Origin: Flavobacterium jumunjinense
GTDB taxonomy: Bacteria > Bacteroidota > Bacteroidia > Flavobacteriales > Flavobacteriaceae
NCBI RefSeq assembly: GCF_021650975.2
Contig: NZ_CP091285.1
Location: 682,001 to 746,000, forward strand
Reading direction: 5' to 3'
Length of the DNA: 64,000 nt
Shown here piece by piece: positions 1-8,925 of the stretch; position 1 is the first letter of the stretch; every line of letters begins with the position of its first letter. Under the pieces are notes generated by a model. It saw only the letters and a program-made list of their open reading frames with translations. It ran no database searches and was not told where the DNA came from. The translations under genes were made by a program, and so were the position numbers.

Positions 1-416
1 AAACTACTCTTCTTCGGAACTCCATCTTGAGCCATATTTCTACTTCCAATAAGCAAAACAGTATCATTTAGAGTTATTTCATTTATAAACTTTGGAATAT
101 CCGAAGAAAAATGTTGCCCATCTGAGTCTATAGTAATTGCATATTCATAGCCCAAATCTATTGCTTTTTTAAAACCATTTCTCAATGCAGTTCCTTTTCC
201 TGAATTCTTAGGATGATGAACCTGAATTAAGTTTGAATAAACATTTAAAATAGTTGATGTTTCATCTGTAGAACCATCATTCACTATAATTACTTGATCA
301 GTATATTCTAATATAGAATCTAAAACACGCTTTAAAGTTTTGTCGTTATTATATGTGGGCACAATAACACAAACTTTAAATTTATCGATACTATCTTTTA
401 CGGTCTTAAACTCCAT
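1..416 (-). CDS. Glycosyltransferase family 2 (partial, C-terminus beyond window)
   Basis: The first 138 residues are visible. They begin with the GT-A nucleotide-binding strand VCVIVPTYNN, then VIIVNDGSTDET and the metal-binding region ITIDSDGQH, which is typical of family 2 enzymes of the dolichyl-phosphate-mannose-synthase/undecaprenyl-phosphate type. The gene starts 2 bp after the stop codon of the upstream small secreted protein, so it belongs to the long minus-strand pigment operon. In aryl-polyene and flexirubin clusters a glycosyltransferase (often fused to an acyltransferase) is usual; whether such a fusion exists here lies outside the window. The sugar donor and acceptor cannot be inferred. 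Confidence 0.9.
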   Translation of the reverse strand, partial: MEFKTVKDSIDKFKVCVIVPTYNNDKTLKRVLDSILEYTDQVIIVNDGSTDETSTILNVYSNLIQVHHPKNSGKGTALRNGFKKAIDLGYEYAITIDSDGQHFSSDIPKFINEITLNDTVLLIGSRNMAQDGVPKKSS

Positions 417-418
417 TT

Positions 419-904
419 TTAATTAACAGATTTTTTTTCTTCTTTTGAAAAACTTTTAGATTGAAGTATAAAATTTTTCAAATACTCTCTCAATGTTGCT
501 GATTGAGTAGTATAATTTTCTAAAACAAAACTCTTATCTTCAGTTATGTTTTTGTGGTATTTAACAATTTTGGGCACACTTTCCTGAACACTCAATCGAA
601 TCATTCTCAATTCAATATTTTCAGGTTGAGAAGCAATACTAGATTCAATTAATTTGGCACCTTCTTTAAAAGCCTTGATTTTTTGACCTGCTTTTTTTTC
701 ATACTTTGAAACCATAGCCATTGAAGCTCCTTTATATGCTACTAAAACTAAATCGTTATCTGAAGATATACTTTCTAGTTTCTTAGCAAACTCTTTACTA
801 TTCACTTCTGAATCATACGCTTTTACATATAGTTTTCTAATCTCTTCAATATTTGTATTAACAGAAAACAATAATAAAAAGAAAAATGAGGCTATAATTT
901 TCAT
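419..904 (-). CDS. Small secreted hypothetical protein
   Basis: A 161-residue protein with an N-terminal hydrophobic signal sequence (IIASFFFLLLFS) and a mature part that is mostly charged and predicted helical, rich in Lys and Glu. I do not recognise a domain. It lies between the FabZ-like protein (2 bp gap) and the glycosyltransferase (2 bp gap), so co-transcription with the pigment genes is nearly certain. The location suggests a periplasmic helper of pigment assembly or transport, but that rests on context alone. Confidence 0.75.
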   Translation of the reverse strand: MKIIASFFFLLLFSVNTNIEEIRKLYVKAYDSEVNSKEFAKKLESISSDNDLVLVAYKGASMAMVSKYEKKAGQKIKAFKEGAKLIESSIASQPENIELRMIRLSVQESVPKIVKYHKNITEDKSFVLENYTTQSATLREYLKNFILQSKSFSKEEKKSVN

Positions 905-906
905 TG

Positions 907-1278
907 CTATACCGTTTTATAAACACTCAACAACTTTAAAGCTGTGGTTTCTCCAAAGAAAGTAGTGTTTTTTACTTTTATTAAATCATCTTCTGTCACA
1001 GTGATATCCAATTCTAATTTCAATTCTGGTGTAACAAAAGGATTAATTAATGCCATGAATTTCACATTGGAAAGGCTTTGCATAAAAAGTGAACGTTCTG
1101 TTATTTGCTCTGTTAGCTCTTTAATAATTTGCATCATACAAACACCTGGCATAATTGGATTACCTGGAAAATGTCCTTCAAAAACATTATGGTTTTCATT
1201 TACCAAAATGATGACCACGTACTTGTGATCATCATTTTTAGTTAATGAAATTATTTTATAAAAATCTTTTAAAATCAT
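907..1278 (-). CDS. FabZ-like 3-hydroxyacyl-ACP dehydratase
   Basis: A 123-residue single hot-dog protein. The motif GHFPGNPIMPGVCMMQ at residues 35-50 matches the FabZ active-site segment, with the catalytic His at about residue 36. Unlike the two other hot-dog proteins of this cluster (12353 and 12806), this one keeps the HFPxxPxxPG signature. It would dehydrate 3-hydroxyacyl-ACP intermediates during polyene or resorcinol precursor synthesis. It is somewhat shorter than housekeeping FabZ (about 140-150 residues). Family assignment is firm; its exact step is inferred. Confidence 0.85.
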   Translation of the reverse strand: MILKDFYKIISLTKNDDHKYVVIILVNENHNVFEGHFPGNPIMPGVCMMQIIKELTEQITERSLFMQSLSNVKFMALINPFVTPELKLELDITVTEDDLIKVKNTTFFGETTALKLLSVYKTV

Positions 1279-1283
1279 ATATA

Positions 1284-1901
1284 TTATTTTACATCAAAAG
1301 TATAAGTGGCTCCAATGCTAAAAACTACGTTAGTATGGTTTCCATCTGAATAATAATTATTATCATAGTCATAATCATCCGATAAAACAGGAATAATTCC
1401 TTTTTTTACTCTTGCTTCAATACCAAAATTATCTGTAAACTGATATCCTGCTCCTAAAACAAAAGTTAAATCTACACTATTATACGCTGGAAAGTTCTCC
1501 TCAACTTGAAAATCTAATCCAGGACCAATATGAATATTAAATTTATCTGCAAAAGTAAATTTATTCATTATTTGAACTCCTAAATATGAAATATTAAAAG
1601 TACCTTCTTGAGAACTATTATTGAATTTAAGCTTAGAACCTTGTCTTGAATAATCAATTTCTGGTTGTAATGTGTAATGATTTGTCAATTTTAAAGCCCC
1701 ATAAAAACCTAAATAAAAATCAGTCTTAGAGTTAAACTCTCTTCTATTTGATACACCACCATTACTATTATAAAAATCATCTCCTTTAGTAAAGTGAGAA
1801 AAATTCAAACCTGCTCTAACTCCTGGTTTGAAAGACACTTGAGCCTCAATTTGAGACATTCCAAAAATCGCAAAAATTGCAATAAAAATTTGTTTTTTCA
1901 T
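1284..1901 (-). CDS. Outer-membrane beta-barrel protein (PorT-like)
   Basis: A 205-residue protein with a signal peptide ending near QIEA-Q, followed by alternating amphipathic strands. The start of the mature part (FKPGVRAGLNFSHF) and the closing strand (VVFSIGATYTFDVK) are typical of the small outer-membrane beta-barrel/PorT families common in Bacteroidota. It lies inside the pigment operon, 5 bp from the FabZ-like gene, so a role in placing pigment in the outer membrane is possible. Such barrels are abundant in this phylum and substrate specificity cannot be read from sequence. Confidence 0.8.
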   Translation of the reverse strand: MKKQIFIAIFAIFGMSQIEAQVSFKPGVRAGLNFSHFTKGDDFYNSNGGVSNRREFNSKTDFYLGFYGALKLTNHYTLQPEIDYSRQGSKLKFNNSSQEGTFNISYLGVQIMNKFTFADKFNIHIGPGLDFQVEENFPAYNSVDLTFVLGAGYQFTDNFGIEARVKKGIIPVLSDDYDYDNNYYSDGNHTNVVFSIGATYTFDVK

Positions 1902-1915
1902 AATTCAATCTAAAT

Positions 1916-2551
1916 TTATTTAAAATAACTCAACACAATTTTTAAATCTAAATTGTAATGTTGTATTACAATTTGCTCCGCAAAAGTATTGTTTTTTGCA
2001 CTAAAACTGATATTTATTTTTTGCTTTCTTTTTGATGCATGAATAATATTAGTCAATTTATTATCTGTACTAGAAAGTATAACAAAATTATACTTGTTCT
2101 TATCTAATGATTTTAGAATTAATTCCGTTTTCCCTTTATAACTTTCACTTATTTTAAACTGACTTTTTAATAATAATTTAAAATCGGTTTTTAAAGTATT
2201 AATTAATATCTTTCTATCTAATTCTGGAACTATAGAATTCACTTTGAATTCGTTCTCAGATATTTCAAAATCTAAAAGTTTATTCCCAAATTCGGTTGTA
2301 AAAACTACACGATGTGTTGAATCGCTAATCTTTTTCGCAATGAAAATCCCAGACAACTCATTTCCATAAACCGAAATATTTGCTTTATATACATAATCAA
2401 TCTCTGAATTAGAAAAATAACTCGGATAAAAACTATTGCTTTCTGTTTCAATTACTTTTTGATTTGTAACGACACTATTCGTAGCACAGGACAAGCAAAG
2501 AACAACTAAAAAAAAATTAATTATTAAAAACTGAATCCTCGATTTTCCCAT
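1916..2551 (-). CDS. Lipoprotein of the pigment operon
   Basis: A 211-residue protein whose N-terminus is a lipoprotein signal with lipobox LCLSC (Cys at about residue 22). The mature part contains several beta-strand-like segments and no domain I can name with confidence. The start overlaps the end of the LolA-like gene by 35 bp. A LolA-like protein next to a lipoprotein of similar size suggests a LolA/LolB-like relay for a hydrophobic product, which is an inference from order only. Confidence 0.7.
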   Translation of the reverse strand: MGKSRIQFLIINFFLVVLCLSCATNSVVTNQKVIETESNSFYPSYFSNSEIDYVYKANISVYGNELSGIFIAKKISDSTHRVVFTTEFGNKLLDFEISENEFKVNSIVPELDRKILINTLKTDFKLLLKSQFKISESYKGKTELILKSLDKNKYNFVILSSTDNKLTNIIHASKRKQKINISFSAKNNTFAEQIVIQHYNLDLKIVLSYFK

Positions 2552-3155
2552 TAAGCTTTTTATTATTTAAAACAATTCTTGTGTAATCGTCTGAAGATTC
2601 TATTAATTTCACCTGAATAACTGTAGCATCATCACTATCAAAAGTTAATTCAATTTGTTTGATGTATTTTTTCAATGAAGCATCTTTTGGTAACAACCTT
2701 GTAATGTTATTTGTTTTTGTTTTAAAAAAACTAATAGTAAACTCTTTCTCATCGAACATGTTTCCGCTTACACTTCCTACAATTAGTGTGTTTATTTTTC
2801 CAAATATTTTACTATTTCCAATATCTACTGTATTTTTCTTACCTTCATCATCAATGAAAATTTTATTATTTTTAAACAAGATAGAATAATTATAAGGATT
2901 CTTATATTGCCATTTTAATAGATTTGGAGCAGAGAAATACATCTTTCCTGAAGTTTCAATATCTTTAGAAAGAAAGTCCATGTGTTTATACTGTGTAAAA
3001 TCTGAGGAAAGTGTTTGGATTTTTTTCGCAACTGCATTTACTTTTTGTTTAAAAGCTACAATTTCAGAATTCGTCATTTTTTGCTCTTGAGCAAAACCAA
3101 TCCAACTAATTAAACTAAGAAATACTATTATTACTTTATTACTCTTCATACGCAT
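2517..3155 (-). CDS. LolA-like outer-membrane lipoprotein carrier protein
   Basis: A 212-residue secreted protein with a signal peptide (VIIVFLSLISWIGFAQ). The order of motifs fits the LolA/LppX half-barrel fold: IQTLSSDFTQYKHMDFLS, then GKMYFSAPNLLKWQYKNPY and a lysine-rich C-terminal sheet. LolA-type proteins carry acylated molecules through the periplasm. Dedicated LolA homologues occur in aryl-polyene clusters, so this copy probably moves pigment or an acylated intermediate rather than lipoproteins in general. The start overlaps the upstream deacetylase stop by 17 bp; a Met two codons later is an alternative start. Confidence 0.85.
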   Translation of the reverse strand: MRMKSNKVIIVFLSLISWIGFAQEQKMTNSEIVAFKQKVNAVAKKIQTLSSDFTQYKHMDFLSKDIETSGKMYFSAPNLLKWQYKNPYNYSILFKNNKIFIDDEGKKNTVDIGNSKIFGKINTLIVGSVSGNMFDEKEFTISFFKTKTNNITRLLPKDASLKKYIKQIELTFDSDDATVIQVKLIESSDDYTRIVLNNKKLNGKIEDSVFNN

Positions 3156-3915
3156 TTAAATTTAATAGTTTATCTACAGAAACTACCTTATAATTATTAT
3201 TCTGCAAAAATAGCAATAACTGTTCCAAAACACTAACAGTTACCAATGAAGTATCATGTAAAAGAATAATACTTCCAGGTGAAACTCTCTTGAAAATCCG
3301 ATTTAATATCATTTTTTCATTCTTCACAATCCCATCCATTGATCTTATGTTCCAACCAATTACATTATGATTAGTGATTTTCAAAGCGCGTCCAATAGAA
3401 GGGTTTGTAACACCGTATGGAGGTCTAAAAAAAAGAGGTTTTTTACCTATATTTTTTTTTATAATTTCATCAGTAGCATGCAATTCTCTTATTACTCTTT
3501 TTTTTCTGTAAAAATCAAAAAAATGAGAATGAGAAAATGAATGATTACCAATTAAATGCCCACGCTCGTTAATTTGCTTAAGAATTTCAGGATATGTTTC
3601 AATATTTTTACCAATACAAAAAAAAGTAGCTTTTACATTATACTTTTCTAATATTGCTAAAATTTGTGGTGTAACTAAATGTGGTCCATCATCAAAAGTT
3701 AATGCTATTCTTTTTTCTTTTTCTAATGGGTTTTCACAAAATGCATCGACATGAATACTCAAATGAATAAATGAAGAGCCAATTAATAAAAGTATAAATC
3801 TAAAAATAAAAAGCAGAAAATAACACCACCATTCTACTGTTATAAAAAAACTAGAAACAAACAACAGTAAGAAAAGAGTGAGAAAAAAAATATTTATTTT
3901 TTTATAGCTTAACAT
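3139..3915 (-). CDS. NodB-type polysaccharide deacetylase family protein
   Basis: A 258-residue protein with two hydrophobic segments at the N-terminus (about residues 8-55) and a carbohydrate esterase 4 (NodB) domain. All five motifs are visible: TFDDGP (73-78), HSFSH (H125 and H129 as metal ligands), RPPYG (164-168), the GWNIRSMD region, and LLHD (218-221). The enzyme is membrane-anchored and should be catalytically competent. Members of this family appear in flexirubin clusters, where the substrate is unknown; hydrolysis of an amide or ester on the pigment or an envelope glycan is conceivable. Confidence 0.88.
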   Translation of the reverse strand: MLSYKKINIFFLTLFLLLFVSSFFITVEWWCYFLLFIFRFILLLIGSSFIHLSIHVDAFCENPLEKEKRIALTFDDGPHLVTPQILAILEKYNVKATFFCIGKNIETYPEILKQINERGHLIGNHSFSHSHFFDFYRKKRVIRELHATDEIIKKNIGKKPLFFRPPYGVTNPSIGRALKITNHNVIGWNIRSMDGIVKNEKMILNRIFKRVSPGSIILLHDTSLVTVSVLEQLLLFLQNNNYKVVSVDKLLNLNAYEE

Positions 3916-4973
3916 TTAGAGATTAAAGTAAAGCTATGATCTAACCCTTTGTATTGGTTATATAATAATATTCTTTTATACTCGGGTTTCTCAATTGCAT
4001 TTATTTTTAAAATATCTGGAATCCCTTGTGTTTTGATAATTTTACTTGCTACCCATAATCCAAAAGCTGAAGCTGTATTATATTCACCACTCAAATGCTT
4101 ATAATAAATTTGAGTGGTGTTTTTCAAAACACTTTCAGCCACACTCTTATAATAAATATCATATTCAACATCTCCATTATAACCGAGAACAACAGCATCA
4201 ATATCTTTAATATCTAGATTATTCAGTTTCAAGAATTCTATCATTTTATTTTGAACTTCTTCAACTGTTAAAGTATTAACCATATCGACATCGATAATCT
4301 CAGCATAAGTTGAAGCTGTCTTTTTATTTTCCAAAGTAAAAAAAGTAGCTCCTTCACTATACACAGCTCCTTTTGTTTTAGAATCTAAAACTTGATAAGG
4401 TGCATCATCATCCGCTTTTATAAAGCCGGATAATTTGAATAACCTTGAAGTATATTCGCTCATTTCATCTATACCTCCAACAAGAATTGCAGACGATTCA
4501 TCAGTATCAAATTGCATTTTAGCATCTAAAAGGGCAGATTCAAATGAAACAGCAGCATTGACATAGGTAAAATTATAAGCCTTACATTGAATTCCCAAAG
4601 CAATTTGTGAGCCAACAGTATTATGTGTTGATTGAATAAAAGAGGTAGGAGTTAAAAACTCTTCATTATTATCAATTAAAGCTTTCAGAAACTTATCTGA
4701 ATCCTCAATACACCCCATTCCAGTTCCAGTAATTATTGCATCTAGGTTTTCAACACCTGCTTCTTTCATCGCTAAATTCGCAGCAACGATACCATTCTTT
4801 ACTCCTTTTGCCATACGTCGAATAGCTACAGGTGGAATATAATCTTTATAAACTGGTGTTTTTACAGGGAGAACATTCTCATTTATATTACAATCAAACT
4901 CTTCCAAAAAAACACCTTCAAATGTTTTTTGAGCAGAAATACATCCAAGTCCATTTATATATGTCTTTCCCAT
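3909..4973 (-). CDS. Chain-length-factor-like ketosynthase homologue without catalytic residues
   Basis: A thiolase-fold ketosynthase homologue of 354 residues if started at the Met at 4973. That start gives a one-base TAATG overlap with the upstream ketosynthase stop; a start at 5003 is also open but gives an atypical N-terminus. The active-site Cys region reads YVNAAVSFESALLDA, with no Cys at the nucleophilic elbow. The HGT motif is replaced by GYNGDVEYD, and the GHT motif by SGEYNTASAFG. All three catalytic residues are therefore gone, as in chain-length factors of aryl-polyene systems (ApeC-like). It most likely pairs with the intact ketosynthase encoded just upstream and sets chain length. 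Confidence 0.8.
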   Translation of the reverse strand: MGKTYINGLGCISAQKTFEGVFLEEFDCNINENVLPVKTPVYKDYIPPVAIRRMAKGVKNGIVAANLAMKEAGVENLDAIITGTGMGCIEDSDKFLKALIDNNEEFLTPTSFIQSTHNTVGSQIALGIQCKAYNFTYVNAAVSFESALLDAKMQFDTDESSAILVGGIDEMSEYTSRLFKLSGFIKADDDAPYQVLDSKTKGAVYSEGATFFTLENKKTASTYAEIIDVDMVNTLTVEEVQNKMIEFLKLNNLDIKDIDAVVLGYNGDVEYDIYYKSVAESVLKNTTQIYYKHLSGEYNTASAFGLWVASKIIKTQGIPDILKINAIEKPEYKRILLYNQYKGLDHSFTLISKC

Positions 4974-6169
4974 TAGTTTTTTGAAAAAATTACAGTAGAA
5001 CAATTTCCTCCGAATCCAAAAGAATTAGACAAAACATGATCTATATTTTTATTTTTTAATGTCGTTTGAGGCACCATATTAAATTCGCTCATTGGTGTTT
5101 TAAAATTCAAATTTGGAAAAACCACATTGTTTTGAATTGCTAAAACACTATAAACTGCTTCAATTGCTGCAGCAGCTGCCAAAGTATGCCCTGTAAAAGG
5201 CTTTGTAGAACTAAAATCAGGAACCAAACCTTCTCCAAAAGTCCTAGTAACAGCTCTTCCTTCAGATAAATCATTATTTGGAGTTGCTGTTCCGTGTACG
5301 TTTATGTAATCTATTTGAGATGGTTTTAATCCAGAAACTTGAAACGCCTTTTCCATAGCCAAAAAAGCTCCTTCACCATTTTCAGAAGATGCTGTTTGAT
5401 GAAAAGCATCATTAGCATTCCCATAGCCAGAAACTCTTGCTAACACCTTTTTATTCTCTCTTGCGACCACTTCATCAGATTCTAAAACAAGAAAAGCAGC
5501 AGCTTCTCCTAAATTTAGCCCTTTTCTATCATTATCAAACGGAGTATTGTAGGTATCAGACAAAATCATTAATGTTTTGAATCCATTAATAGTAAACTTT
5601 GCTAAAGCATCTGTTCCACCAACAATTACACGATCTAATTTTCCAGATTTGATTAATCTAGCTCCCATCATTATAGAATTTGCTGCAGAAGAACAAGCTG
5701 TACTTATAGTAGTTACTAATCCTTTCAACCCTAATTGTTCTGCTATTTTTTGCGCAACGTCTCCACCATCATGAGCACTAATATATTTTACTACTTCAGG
5801 GTTCTCAAAATATTCATAATAATACCTCTCTGTCATATCCATTCCACCAACACTTGAAGCAGAAATCAATCCAGTTTTATATTCATTGATTGCAGTTATC
5901 CCTGCATTTTCAACTGCTTGCTTTGCCGCAAGCACTCCAATCATTGCAGTTCTAGAATAATTATTATCTTTCGAAAGATTTAATTCATTAGCAAGCTCTT
6001 CATTGGTTTTTTTAATTTCACCAACTTTTATTACATCCTTATGAATTGTAACAATATTATCAACAGTTGTAATACCGATACGATTATTAAGTAATGACTC
6101 TAAATTTTCTTCTACCGAACTTCCGATAGCTGAAATAATCCCCATTCCTGTTATTGCTACTCCCTTCAT
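4973..6169 (-). CDS. 3-oxoacyl-ACP synthase II (FabF-like ketosynthase)
   Basis: A 398-residue ketosynthase with a complete catalytic triad: Cys159 in STACSSA, His292 in NVHGTATP and His328 in PFTGHTLAA. It would elongate ACP-bound acyl chains with malonyl units. It is translationally coupled to the catalytically dead homologue downstream, which supports a ketosynthase/chain-length-factor heterodimer. A 263-bp gap separates it from the ACP gene upstream, and that gap holds a candidate promoter, so it may head its own transcript. Confidence 0.92.
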   Translation of the reverse strand: MKGVAITGMGIISAIGSSVEENLESLLNNRIGITTVDNIVTIHKDVIKVGEIKKTNEELANELNLSKDNNYSRTAMIGVLAAKQAVENAGITAINEYKTGLISASSVGGMDMTERYYYEYFENPEVVKYISAHDGGDVAQKIAEQLGLKGLVTTISTACSSAANSIMMGARLIKSGKLDRVIVGGTDALAKFTINGFKTLMILSDTYNTPFDNDRKGLNLGEAAAFLVLESDEVVARENKKVLARVSGYGNANDAFHQTASSENGEGAFLAMEKAFQVSGLKPSQIDYINVHGTATPNNDLSEGRAVTRTFGEGLVPDFSSTKPFTGHTLAAAAAIEAVYSVLAIQNNVVFPNLNFKTPMSEFNMVPQTTLKNKNIDHVLSNSFGFGGNCSTVIFSKN

Positions 6170-6328
6170 TTCTATTCTATAATTTAACTTTTCACAATTT
6201 CATGCATTTAATAAGACTGTGAGAACACATTGCTTTTTGATCTAAATACGCTTCTAAATCTACCTATTAGATGTAACTTTCCTTCATTATATTGTGCTAC
6301 AGAATTTTACTAATTATCGACATATTTT

Positions 6329-6336
6329 CAAATGTA
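6329..6336 (-). promoter_or_regulatory. Candidate -7 element upstream of the FabF-like gene
   Basis: Reading the minus strand, TACATTTG matches the Bacteroidota -7 consensus TAnnTTTG. It sits about 160 bp upstream of the ketosynthase start at 6169, in the only sizeable gap in this part of the operon. No clear TTG was found at the expected -33 distance, so this is a weak prediction. Confidence 0.3.
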
Positions 6337-6432
6337 AAACAAGTCCAAATTAGAAAAAAACGACTACACCTAATGAGTTAAATCTATATTAATGACAATA
6401 AATCCTATTGATTGGATTTATTGAGGAATAAG

Positions 6433-6690
6433 TTATTTAGTTCTATGCTCAGTAATATAAGCTGCCATAGTTTCAATAGATTCGAAAATCGTTTTACCTA
6501 ATTTCGGATCTAATAATTTTATTCCATATTCTTTGTCTAACAAAACAATAAGTTCTAAAGCATCTATAGAATCAAGTCCTAATCCATCTCCGAATAAAGG
6601 ATCGTTATCATTAATATCAGCTACATTAATATCTTCTAAGTTTAAGACTTCAATGATTTTTTCTTTCAATTCTTGTTTTAATGCTTCCAT
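6433..6690 (-). CDS. Acyl carrier protein
   Basis: An 85-residue acidic protein with the phosphopantetheine attachment motif GLGLDSIDALEL (Ser41). It carries acyl intermediates for the ketosynthases around it. It is one of two ACPs in the window; the other, at 17917, has DSLD instead of DSID. Two distinct carriers fit separate chains for the aryl polyene and the resorcinol side, but which serves which cannot be told from sequence. It starts 3 bp after the ketosynthase-fragment stop. Confidence 0.93.
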   Translation of the reverse strand: MEALKQELKEKIIEVLNLEDINVADINDNDPLFGDGLGLDSIDALELIVLLDKEYGIKLLDPKLGKTIFESIETMAAYITEHRTK

Positions 6691-6692
6691 AA

Positions 6693-7307
6693 TTATTTAT
6701 TAAATTCTATTTCTATATTATTTTTTGTATGTTCAATTTCTCCTTCATCTGAAACCAAATAAAAGAAACCTTTATATTCTTCATTAAAATATTCTACCCA
6801 ACCACAAAGTACTTTATCTGCTTTCTTAATATTCAAAAGTACGTTTGCATAATTCTCCATAAATGAAGAATTAAAGGTGTCAAATATAAAAAAAGAATTT
6901 TCACTTTTCAATTGATGCTTAATACTAATTTCTCCTAAACAAATATTAGGTAATGTATACACAAAAACTGCTGGACTTGGAAAGTAACTTTCTGATTCAG
7001 AAATAGATTCTTGGTATTTAACATCAGTATCTAAACTTGACGATTTATTAGCGAATAAAAGACCTATATTATTTTCTTTTAAAGGATCGATAATTGGCTT
7101 TAAAAGTAATTCTGCTCCAATAAATGCTAATTTACTTAAACTATCCATTTTAAAAAATTTAGGATAAGCTATTTCAAATTCTTGATAAAACTTCTTTGCG
7201 AAGTCATTAAATCCTTCTATTTCATTAGAAAAAATACTTTCTCCATTCAGAACAATTTTATTTTTCTGAATAACACAGGTAGAATGTATATATGTTTTAT
7301 TTTCCAA
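6693..7307 (-). CDS. Short ketosynthase N-terminal-like protein
   Basis: A 204-residue protein resembling only the N-terminal half of a ketosynthase. The segment YFPSPAVFVYTLPNICLGEI matches the region just before the active site of thiolase-fold ketosynthases, where strands pack at the dimer interface. The catalytic Cys, both His motifs and the C-terminal half are absent. It lies between an intact ketosynthase (2 bp away) and the ACP (2 bp away) and keeps a full reading frame with normal codon use, so it looks maintained rather than decayed. It may act as a scaffold or chain-length partner. Confidence 0.65.
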   Translation of the reverse strand: MENKTYIHSTCVIQKNKIVLNGESIFSNEIEGFNDFAKKFYQEFEIAYPKFFKMDSLSKLAFIGAELLLKPIIDPLKENNIGLLFANKSSSLDTDVKYQESISESESYFPSPAVFVYTLPNICLGEISIKHQLKSENSFFIFDTFNSSFMENYANVLLNIKKADKVLCGWVEYFNEEYKGFFYLVSDEGEIEHTKNNIEIEFNK

Positions 7308-7309
7308 TA

Positions 7310-8443
7310 TTATTTTATTTTTTCAAATATAACCGCTGTATTGCAACCTCCAAAACCTGAGGCTGTTTTTAAGAAACAATTTAATTCTTTATTTTCCGTT
7401 TTTTCTATAATATTAATTGGCTTACTAACACCCATTTCATCAAAACCTAATGAAGCAAACAATTTATTATGTAATAAAGATTGTATACCTATTACTACCT
7501 CTAGTAGTCCCGATGCTCCTAAAGTATGTCCGTAATACCCTTTCAAGCTATTTACAGGTGTGTTTTCTAATCCTATTCTGCTAAATGCAATAGCTTCCAT
7601 CTCATCGTTAAATGGTGTTGCTGTACCATGTGCAGAAATGTAATTAATAGAATTGGAATCAATATTTGCTTCTTTCATTGCACTTTCAATACTTCTAACG
7701 AGTCCTTCTCCTGTTCTTGATGGACCCGAAATATGATTTGCGTCATTTATTGAACCATCACCCAAGATTACAACTTTTGCATTCTCTCGATTAGATGTCA
7801 CCAATACTGCCGCTGTTGCTTCCCCAAGACTTACTCCAGTTCTGTTTTTAGAATATGGCCTACAAGGTTCATTACTCATTGCTTGGAAAGAATTAAATCC
7901 AGAAAGAACAAATTCAGATACTATATCACCTGCAACTACAAATGCATCATTATACATTTCACTCTGAATTAATCTTTTCGCAACCGAAATTGCCAAAACG
8001 CCAGAAACGCATGCATTAGAAACAACTATAGGTTTAGTTTTAAATCCGAAAAAATTAGCAATTCTTTTAGCTAGAGTACCCAAATGTGCTTCTTCAATCG
8101 ATTCATCTGATTTATTTTTCAGAGCCTCGATATTTCCCTTAGTAGTTGAAAGTAAAAACGCTGTTTTATCCGTTATTTCGACTTCATTCACTATAGGAAA
8201 CAAAGCTAAAATCATCATCTTTTCTAACTTTGTAAATTTCCCTTCTGAAGTAACTTTTGCAAAAGCTTCATCTACATCATTTTCATTTACAATTGAAGCA
8301 CAAAATGAATCTTTCATCAAAGATTTATCTTCATGTTTCTGAATTCCTGTAATTCCTTTGGTAATATTATCAATATTAGTTTCTACATCAAACCCCAATG
8401 GAGTGATGCAGTTAACATTAGATATATAAACTTTCTTTAGCAT
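7310..8443 (-). CDS. 3-oxoacyl-ACP synthase (ketosynthase, second copy)
   Basis: A 377-residue ketosynthase with all three catalytic residues: Cys145 in SNACVSG, His272 in SAHGTATP and His306 in GYYGHTLGASG. It is shorter than FabF (about 410 residues) and diverges from the copies at 4973 and 18164, so it probably has a distinct chain or starter preference. It lies between the thioesterase-like gene and the ketosynthase fragment in the same operon. Elongation of the polyene is the expected role. Confidence 0.88.
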   Translation of the reverse strand: MLKKVYISNVNCITPLGFDVETNIDNITKGITGIQKHEDKSLMKDSFCASIVNENDVDEAFAKVTSEGKFTKLEKMMILALFPIVNEVEITDKTAFLLSTTKGNIEALKNKSDESIEEAHLGTLAKRIANFFGFKTKPIVVSNACVSGVLAISVAKRLIQSEMYNDAFVVAGDIVSEFVLSGFNSFQAMSNEPCRPYSKNRTGVSLGEATAAVLVTSNRENAKVVILGDGSINDANHISGPSRTGEGLVRSIESAMKEANIDSNSINYISAHGTATPFNDEMEAIAFSRIGLENTPVNSLKGYYGHTLGASGLLEVVIGIQSLLHNKLFASLGFDEMGVSKPINIIEKTENKELNCFLKTASGFGGCNTAVIFEKIK

Positions 8444-8478
8444 TTATTCTTAATCTTGAATCATTTTATAACAATTCA

Positions 8479-8925
8479 TTATTTTAACAACCCTACTTTT
8501 CTTTTCCATTCTTCAAAAAAAGGTGGATTTGTAAGCATTAAATCCCCTTCTTTATTTAAAAACACTTGAATTGTTTCACCTGTACAAGCAACTTCATTCT
8601 GGGCATTAAATATTTTATATCTGTATATCATTTTTGCCGCAGGAGTATCTACAATAGTTGTTTCAACTCGAAACACATCACCATATTTTAATGGTAATTT
8701 ATGCTCGCAACTGGACTTAACAATCGGTGTTGTATATCCACTTTCAAAAACATCTAAATAAGACAAACCATGTTCTCTACCGAATGCCTCTCTTCCATCT
8801 TCAAAATAGGTAATATAATACCCATGCCATACAATTCCTAAAGGATCTGTTTCATTAAACCGAACCCTCACTTCTTGACTTACAACCAAACCCTCTACTT
8901 CTTTAAACACTTCTTTTCTTCTCAT
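8479..8925 (-). CDS. YbgC/4-hydroxybenzoyl-CoA-type acyl thioesterase
   Basis: A 148-residue hot-dog protein. The segment VRFNETDPLGIVWHGYYITY is the 4HBT signature, with Asp27 as the likely catalytic residue. Its 5' end overlaps the stop of the ABC permease gene by 23 bp. Thioesterases of this type (ApeK-like) occur in aryl-polyene clusters and either release the acyl chain or edit mis-primed carriers. A shorter start near the Val-Ser-Gln segment is possible. Confidence 0.85.
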   Translation of the reverse strand: MRRKEVFKEVEGLVVSQEVRVRFNETDPLGIVWHGYYITYFEDGREAFGREHGLSYLDVFESGYTTPIVKSSCEHKLPLKYGDVFRVETTIVDTPAAKMIYRYKIFNAQNEVACTGETIQVFLNKEGDLMLTNPPFFEEWKRKVGLLK

